Shown here piece by piece: positions 6,983-10,281 of a stretch of DNA of 10,281 nucleotides. Source of the DNA: Calditrichota bacterium (GTDB lineage: Bacteria > Calditrichota > Calditrichia > RBG-13-44-9 > J075); the NCBI GenBank assembly GCA_024275555.1, contig JAJRYW010000107.1, positions 1-10,281 of the forward strand, written 5' to 3'. A program made the position numbers and the translations under genes. The first letter of the stretch is position 1. Every line of letters begins with the position of its first letter. The notes under the pieces were generated by a model. The model ran no database searches, had not been told where the DNA came from, and worked only from the letters and a program-made list of their open reading frames with translations.

Positions 6983-7238
6983 AACACAAATTGTCACATT
7001 AAGAATGCCGATAGATTTGAAACGGAGATTAGAAAGAGAGGCAAAATATCAGGGTGTCTCGCTAAATCAATTAACCAATTATTTGCTAAACACTCAATTA
7101 ACTCAAATTGAAGCAATTTCAGCATTGGAATCGCGGTTATCACAAAAATCAATCCGGGAACTAAAACCCAAGGTTGGTCGAATACTGGATAAAATCCCAG
7201 GCAGAAATATTCCGGAATGGGATTTAAAAGAATCATAA
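6975..7238 (+). CDS. Ribbon-helix-helix antitoxin paired with the PIN toxin
   Basis: The protein has 87 residues. The N-terminus (QIVTLRMPIDLKRRLEREA) has a beta-strand with alternating residues at 5-11, then helix A (about 12-26), the GVSLNQL turn, and helix B (about 29-40). This is the Arc/CopG/HicB-type ribbon-helix-helix DNA-binding fold. The C-terminal half, with a Lys-rich segment and a final IPEWDL, is likely the toxin-binding tail. Translation starts inside the end of the toxin gene, with GGGAG 8 bases upstream, so it is translationally coupled. It should neutralise the PIN RNase and, as a dimer, repress the operon. The exact RHH subfamily is uncertain. Confidence 0.85.
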   Translation: MGKTQIVTLRMPIDLKRRLEREAKYQGVSLNQLTNYLLNTQLTQIEAISALESRLSQKSIRELKPKVGRILDKIPGRNIPEWDLKES

Positions 7239-7265
7239 AAACTATTTGCCAAAACGTTATTCCTC

Positions 7266-7315
7266 CTCGTTCCAAGCTCCCGCCTGGAACGCACTTTTCA
7301 CTCTAAGCTCCGCTT
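7266..7315 (+). repeat. Hairpin repeat, copy A
   Basis: A 50-base unit begins CTCGTTCCA and ends AAGCTCCGCTT. Its first part (7268-7291) folds into a 10-bp stem with one mismatch and a 4-base loop (arms CGTTCCAAGC and GCCTGGAACG). It is about 86% identical (43 of 50 by eye) to copy C, which lies in inverted orientation 156 bases away. Confidence 0.75.
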
Positions 7316-7362
7316 ACATTGTCAAGACTAAAGCAAATGAGTACCCGCACACTTTCGGCCGT

Positions 7363-7400
7363 TGTTCCAAACTCCTGCTTAGAACGCTGCTTTTTCGCTC
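7363..7400 (+). repeat. Hairpin repeat, degenerate copy B
   Basis: This segment starts TGTTCCAAACTCC and continues to AGAACGC, followed by CTTTTTCGCTC. It aligns with copy A in the same orientation but has lost three of the ten stem pairs, and the distal AAGCTCCGCTT part is not recognisable. It looks like an older, decayed copy. Confidence 0.6.
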
Positions 7401-7471
7401 ATTCGAGGTCAACGTATACCCACTGGGACATAGTTGTACTGCTTTTAACCAATGTAATGCTGGCGGTGGGA

Positions 7472-7521
7472 AAGCGGAGCTTTCATTGAAAATAGCGTTC
7501 CAGGCAGGAGCCTGGAACGAG
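7472..7521 (-). repeat. Hairpin repeat, copy C (inverted)
   Basis: The reverse complement matches copy A along the full 50 bases, with seven mismatches. Here the hairpin (7496-7519) is perfect: arm CGTTCCAGGC pairs with GCCTGGAACG, ten base pairs around a 4-base loop. Beyond the 50 bases, short matches to the sequence next to copy A (ACATTG, TAAAGC-like, AGTAC) continue after a 16-base gap, so the inverted homology may be longer. Confidence 0.75.
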
Positions 7522-7546
7522 AAGAAACATTGGCTGCTGTCTGTTC

Positions 7547-7565
7547 TGCCGGGCTTGCCCCGGCA
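7547..7565. repeat. GC-rich stem-loop
   Basis: TGCCGGG (7547-7553) pairs perfectly with CCCGGCA (7559-7565) around CTTGC. No T-run follows on either strand, so it is not an obvious terminator. It probably belongs to the same class of dispersed intergenic palindromes as its neighbours. Confidence 0.4.
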
Positions 7566-7643
7566 TCCCCGCCTCTTAGCACCGCACTCCTCTGCAGGCA
7601 TTGAGGGGAAAATAAGCCATTACGTGATAAAATTCTTAAACCA

Positions 7644-7675
7644 TTTGATTTTTTTTTTTGCATTTCGTAGCTTTT
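7644..7675 (+). promoter_or_regulatory. Candidate promoter of the tandem beta-barrel genes
   Basis: TTTG (7644-7647), then 20 bases, then TAGCTTTT (7668-7675) fits the Bacteroidetes -33/-7 pattern except for the last base. Read as sigma70 it is TTGATT-N17-TAGCTT. The spacer includes the T-run at 7649-7659. It lies about 75 bases upstream of the first barrel gene. Confidence 0.4.
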
Positions 7676-7748
7676 CCATCATCAAAAAGTTAAATGGATT
7701 TCCCCTCTTTGCACCATGAACCGGTAAATAATAAAGGGAGCATTGGCA

Positions 7749-8720
7749 GTGAAACGTGTTCTGTGTGTTCTTTCAATTTTGTCAATACTGTTTACTTCCG
7801 TTTTGGCACAAAAGAAAACCCACTTTGTAATTGGCCCCACTATTTCCCATTTCCTGAATGCGGAAAATGCCCGCCCCAAAGTTGGTCTTTTTATTGGATT
7901 CAGAAGAGATTATCACCTGTATAAGAATTTAAGTTTTTCTGCCGGGCTAAACTTGGCTTCCCGGGGCGCTATTTTGGAAAACCGTACGAGTGCTCTTTGT
8001 ACTTCTGAATCCAAACATGCCGGCTATCCGGATAGATCTGGAAGGTTAGGCTATGCAGCAACTTCTTCTGTTGTTCAGAATGAGAAATTATCCTCAAAAC
8101 AAATGAAGAAATCAAAACTTTTATTGTCAGTCGGGACAAATCTCTCATCTTATCCTGGGGAGGAGGGCAGATGGCAGTGGGGCTATAGTATTGGGTTAAC
8201 ATTTAACATTATTAATATTCATGAAAATTTATCGATGATACTGTCATTTTATTATGATAGAATTAATACTGCTCTAAAGAATGTTGAGGGGCGAACTTAC
8301 ACTTTTTTAGCTGGAGAAAATATTTATAAGACCCTGAGCGACCTGCAAGTTTCAATTGTGCATATTGAAGCCCCGTTATTGTTTTCTTATAAAATTCTTA
8401 CAAAAAACAAGTACGACATCAGCTATATTTTGGGCGCCGGGATCGCAATTGGTATAAAAGACTTTTCCAGGGTAGAAAAATTTACAAGAACCGATGAGAT
8501 CATTGGTGTTGAACAACTGCCTTTTCCGTCTGGGATTCCCTACGAGCTTAAAGATGGGTGGAATATAATTACCGGCGTCAGATTTCATGTGGATCAGCTT
8601 TATCTGGACTTGTTTTACACATTATATCCCTATAACGTTAAAGATATTAACAGACTTAATAGCATATCATTGAAATTGGGTATCGACATTTCTAATCTAA
8701 AAAGAATAGATTCAGAATAA
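7749..8720 (+). CDS. Outer-membrane beta-barrel protein with a duplicated N-terminal barrel unit
   Basis: The protein has 323 residues. A signal peptide (about residues 1-20, ending SVLA) leads into two units. Residues 26-80 look like the first strands of a barrel (IGPTISHF, VGLFIG, YKNLSFSAGLNLASRG). They are followed by a polar linker (81-121) and then a complete barrel domain at about 122-314 (SVGTNLSSY, GYSIGLTFN, ending NSISLKLGI). Both resemble PorT-like/OMP_b-brl small barrels. The second unit is closely similar to the next gene. The GTG at 7749 is chosen because GGGAG (7736-7740) is 8 bases upstream and the signal peptide starts there; TTG at 7743 is too close. No substrate or function can be read. 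The extra partial unit suggests fusion between tandem paralogues. The gene is AT-rich like its neighbour. Confidence 0.8.
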   Translation: MKRVLCVLSILSILFTSVLAQKKTHFVIGPTISHFLNAENARPKVGLFIGFRRDYHLYKNLSFSAGLNLASRGAILENRTSALCTSESKHAGYPDRSGRLGYAATSSVVQNEKLSSKQMKKSKLLLSVGTNLSSYPGEEGRWQWGYSIGLTFNIINIHENLSMILSFYYDRINTALKNVEGRTYTFLAGENIYKTLSDLQVSIVHIEAPLLFSYKILTKNKYDISYILGAGIAIGIKDFSRVEKFTRTDEIIGVEQLPFPSGIPYELKDGWNIITGVRFHVDQLYLDLFYTLYPYNVKDINRLNSISLKLGIDISNLKRIDSE

Positions 8721-8752
8721 ACCGATTTCTATTTATACGAAAAGGAAAAATT

Positions 8753-9478
8753 ATGAGTTCGCCATACCTAAAAACGTTGTTTATCTTATTCACATTTTTG
8801 ATCTTAACTGGACCATTGAACGCGAACGAATTCTTTGGTGAAAAGAATGGCGAAAATGATAAAACATTAGCTCAAAATCAATCCAAGAGATCCCCATTAT
8901 TTGTTTCATATGGAACGAATCTTGCATCTTTTTCTGGTGAAGAGGGCGGATGGAAGCCGGGTTATAGTATTGGGTTAACATTCAATTTTCCTATTTACAG
9001 AAATCTGTCAATGACGCTGCCGCTTTCATATACCAGAATTAATGCTGCCCCCAAGAATGTGGAAGATCGAACTTACCCAGATCATTCTGGGGATAATATT
9101 TACAAAACCTTGAGAGACTGGCAAGTTTCAATCATATTCTTTGAAGTCCCGGTACTATTATCTTACAGATTGCTTACTCAAAAAAGCTATGACTTCAGAT
9201 ATATTTTAGGTTTTGGCGCGGCTTTTGCTGCAAAAGATTTTTCAGAGGTAAAAAAATACACTGAAACAGATGAAATAATAGGGGTTGAAAATATCCCTTC
9301 TGTTGATCCACCCAATTACAAACTTCATTCAGATATTAACATAACTACCGGTGTAAGATTTCATTTGCATCGATTCTATCTGGACTTTCTCTATACATTT
9401 TATCCTTATGATATCAAAGATATAGCCCCACTCAATAGTATATCATTAAAATTGGGCATAGGTATTCCACAGATGTAA
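8753..9478 (+). CDS. Outer-membrane beta-barrel protein, paralogue of the preceding gene
   Basis: The protein has 241 residues. A signal peptide (about 1-25, ending LNANA-like at PLNAN) is followed by a short polar segment (26-46) and one barrel domain (47-238). Alternating strands such as PLFVSYGTNLASF, GYSIGLTFNF, VPVLLSYRLL and GVRFHLHRFYLDFLYTFYPY are consistent with a small 8- to 10-strand porin-like barrel. It aligns with residues 122-314 of the upstream protein along its whole length, sharing EEG.W..GYSIGLTFN, FYP/LYPY and LNSISLKLGI. A 20-base stretch starting TATAGTATTGGG is identical in both genes (8184-8203 and 8963-8982), which points to fairly recent duplication. The start follows AAGGA (8742-8746) and the intergenic gap is 32 bases, so the two form an operon. 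Function is unknown. Confidence 0.85.
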   Translation: MSSPYLKTLFILFTFLILTGPLNANEFFGEKNGENDKTLAQNQSKRSPLFVSYGTNLASFSGEEGGWKPGYSIGLTFNFPIYRNLSMTLPLSYTRINAAPKNVEDRTYPDHSGDNIYKTLRDWQVSIIFFEVPVLLSYRLLTQKSYDFRYILGFGAAFAAKDFSEVKKYTETDEIIGVENIPSVDPPNYKLHSDINITTGVRFHLHRFYLDFLYTFYPYDIKDIAPLNSISLKLGIGIPQM

Positions 9479-9515
9479 ACATCGCAATAAACTTTATACA
9501 AATTTAACGAACTTC

Positions 9516-9547
9516 AGGAGGTGATGGTGATGTGGCAAATAAATTAA
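9516..9547 (+). CDS. Micro-ORF with a perfect Shine-Dalgarno (possible leader peptide MWQIN)
   Basis: AGGAGGTGAT at 9516-9525 is a full ten-base complement of the 16S rRNA 3' end. Eight bases after AGGAGG, an ATG at 9530 opens a five-codon frame (MWQIN, stop 9545-9547). An in-frame ATG at 9524 would give MVMWQIN. The stop is followed after one base by a 12-bp hairpin. The frame is too short for statistics. The support is the exceptional ribosome-binding site and the placement of the hairpin. It could be a leader peptide that controls folding downstream, or a remnant of a gene start. Confidence 0.35.
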
Positions 9548-9548
9548 C

Positions 9549-9578
9549 ACCCGGGTAATGCTGGCACATTACCCGGGT
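9549..9578 (+). promoter_or_regulatory. Strong hairpin directly after the micro-ORF
   Basis: ACCCGGGTAATG (9549-9560) pairs perfectly with CATTACCCGGGT (9567-9578), 12 base pairs around CTGGCA. It is followed by TAAAAAC, not a T-run, so it is not a canonical terminator on the plus strand. On the minus strand no T-run follows the stem either. It may be an mRNA-stabilising 3' end for the barrel operon or part of a regulatory leader for the downstream gene. Confidence 0.6.
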
Positions 9579-9630
9579 TAAAAACGCAAACATTCAAAGG
9601 GACTCCAGACTGATTACGGCGTTCAACGCA

Positions 9631-9652
9631 GGCGCTAAATGCCGCCCTTTTT
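9631..9652 (+). terminator. Weak terminator-like hairpin before the beta-helix gene
   Basis: GGCG (9631-9634) pairs with CGCC (9643-9646) across eight bases, followed by TTTTT at 9648-9652. The stem is only four pairs, so confidence is low. It could be the actual transcription stop after the barrel operon, or an attenuator if the micro-ORF and beta-helix gene share a transcript. Confidence 0.25.
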
Positions 9653-9712
9653 GTTTGCCCTGCCAATTTAACCTGAAACAGAACCACCAACAAACAGAAT
9701 TTGGAGAAAACG

Positions 9713-10186
9713 ATGAAAAACTTTCAAATGGGTAACGTTTTTTTAATTTTGAGTTTCTGTGTTACAATGACCGGAATTGCTCAATCCCTCTACAATGGCG
9801 TTGGTCATATTCCTGCTTCTCATCAAGTGAACTGGATCGGTGCGGCTTTACTAAACCCGATTTCAGTAGCGGATCATATTCTAAATATTACTGATTATAC
9901 TACCGGAAACGATAATGAAAAAATCAATGATGCGATGGATGATGCACAGAATCTTGGCGGTATCACCATTATTTATTTTCCTCCTGGAAATTATGTCTTT
10001 CATCAAACCGTTGAATTAAGGGACAGTATTATTATCCAGGGAGCAGGAGCAGAGTCAACCCATTTCATTTTCGACAATGGTAAATGTGAGAACGGTTTAC
10101 TTATTCAAGGCATCGGTGAACAATACGATAGAGTAGTGACTATGGATATCCCTAAAACAGGGAAAGATATTATGAGTCCGCTCTAA
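9713..10186 (+). pseudogene. Truncated secreted pectate-lyase-like beta-helix protein (5' fragment)
   Basis: The reading frame gives 157 residues from the ATG at 9713, with GGAG at 9703-9706. A signal peptide (about 1-24, ending GIAQS) is followed by NDNEKINDAMDDAQNLGG, TIIYFPPGNYVF, DSIIIQGAG and GLLIQGIG. This is the N-terminal cap and first coils of the pectate-lyase superfamily right-handed beta-helix (Pfam pectate_lyase_3-like). Those proteins usually run to several hundred residues with repeated coils. Here the frame ends after GKDI with the unrelated tail MSPL and a stop. The gene is therefore probably a fragment, perhaps cut by a mobile-element insertion near 10174. Intact members act on extracellular polysaccharides or serve as binding scaffolds; this one is unlikely to fold fully. 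Confidence 0.6.
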
Positions 10187-10281
10187 AAAGTCATTTTTGG
10201 ATACTCGCTAAAATAAGCCACCTTGAAGGTGTTTTGGGTAAAATAACGATATAGAAACACATTGAACTTATCTGAGAACTC
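10174..10281. mobile_element. Possible left end of an inserted element
   Basis: Beta-helix homology stops at about 10173 and the sequence changes to GAGTCCGCTCTAAAAAG and noncoding AT-rich DNA up to the window edge. A perfect hairpin CACCTT-G-AAGGTG at 10219-10231 is followed by TTTT (10232-10235). This arrangement would fit the end of an insertion sequence whose transposase lies beyond the window. No transposase or target duplication is visible, so this is only a suspicion. Confidence 0.3.

Larger units (their letters stand above)
7239..7748. other. Noncoding stretch of about 510 bases holding hairpin repeats and a promoter
   Basis: There is no credible gene here. Open frames on both strands are translations of the repeats and lack start signals. 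The stretch contains three related hairpin repeats (listed separately), a GC-rich stem-loop at 7547-7565, an 11-base T-run at 7649-7659, and a candidate promoter for the beta-barrel genes. It separates the toxin-antitoxin pair from the barrel genes and could be an insertion-prone spacer. Confidence 0.6.

Noticed and set aside
7266..7521. CRISPR-like array
   Set aside because: The three repeats differ in orientation and spacing, one is badly degraded, and there are no uniform spacers or cas genes.
7314..7601. Minus-strand open frame of 95 codons across the hairpin-repeat region
   Set aside because: It is a translation through repeat copies B and C, has no ribosome-binding site, and its composition is atypical for a protein. 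Frames of this type often arise from palindromic repeats.
7649..7659. Run of eleven T's as a phase-variation tract
   Set aside because: It lies in the spacer of the candidate barrel promoter, so length changes could alter expression, but a single run without population data is not enough to claim phase variation.
7246..7719. Plus-strand open frame of 157 codons in the same noncoding stretch
   Set aside because: It translates repeat copies A to C, the GC stem-loop and the T-run, has no Shine-Dalgarno, and gives a poly-Phe segment from the T-run.
8024..8035. Perfect 12-base palindrome CTATCCGGATAG inside the first barrel gene
   Set aside because: It lies within coding sequence in the linker between barrel units. 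A single palindrome of this length has no further support as a site, though it could mark the fusion joint.

Overview
The window looks like chromosomal DNA of a Gram-negative bacterium with an outer membrane: it encodes a FadL-type outer-membrane transporter, a lipoprotein SGNH hydrolase and two small outer-membrane beta-barrels. The best promoter, in front of nth, reads TTTG-N20-TATCTTTG on the minus strand. This matches the Bacteroidetes-type -33/-7 consensus (TTTG / TAnnTTTG) and points to the FCB group (Bacteroidetes, Ignavibacteria, Calditrichota or KSB1-like lineages). Good Shine-Dalgarno sequences before most genes and the moderately GC-rich core fit Calditrichota/KSB1-like lineages better than typical Bacteroidetes. 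That placement is an inference.

Core block, minus strand (1-3260). Reading leftward from 3260: endonuclease III (nth), a phosphofructokinase with the residues of the pyrophosphate-dependent type, a two-helix membrane protein of unknown function, and the first 55 codons of methylenetetrahydrofolate reductase (metF), which runs off the left edge. The membrane protein and metF are tightly coupled: the metF ribosome-binding site overlaps the end of the upstream gene. nth and the phosphofructokinase gene each have their own candidate promoter.

Core block, plus strand (3548-6421). A FadL/OmpP1-family gene is followed 34 bases later by a lipoprotein SGNH/GDSL hydrolase, and the pair ends in a strong rho-independent terminator. 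They plausibly work together: the surface or periplasmic lipase/esterase frees acyl chains and the FadL-like barrel imports them.

Accessory region (about 6422-10281). The sequence becomes visibly AT-richer. It holds a palindromic repeat, a PIN-domain toxin followed by a ribbon-helix-helix antitoxin, about 500 noncoding bases carrying three related hairpin repeats (two of them a 50-bp inverted pair), and two tandem paralogous beta-barrel genes, the first of which seems to carry an extra partial barrel unit at its N-terminus. After these come a very short ORF with a perfect Shine-Dalgarno followed at once by a 12-bp hairpin, and the 5' part of a secreted pectate-lyase-like beta-helix gene that stops early, possibly at a mobile-element junction. 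No tRNA, rRNA or CRISPR array was seen.

The most unusual signals are the micro-ORF/hairpin module at 9516-9578, the chimeric barrel gene at 7749-8720, the inverted hairpin-repeat pair at 7266-7521, and a recurring TTG-N20-TA spacing in five candidate promoters.
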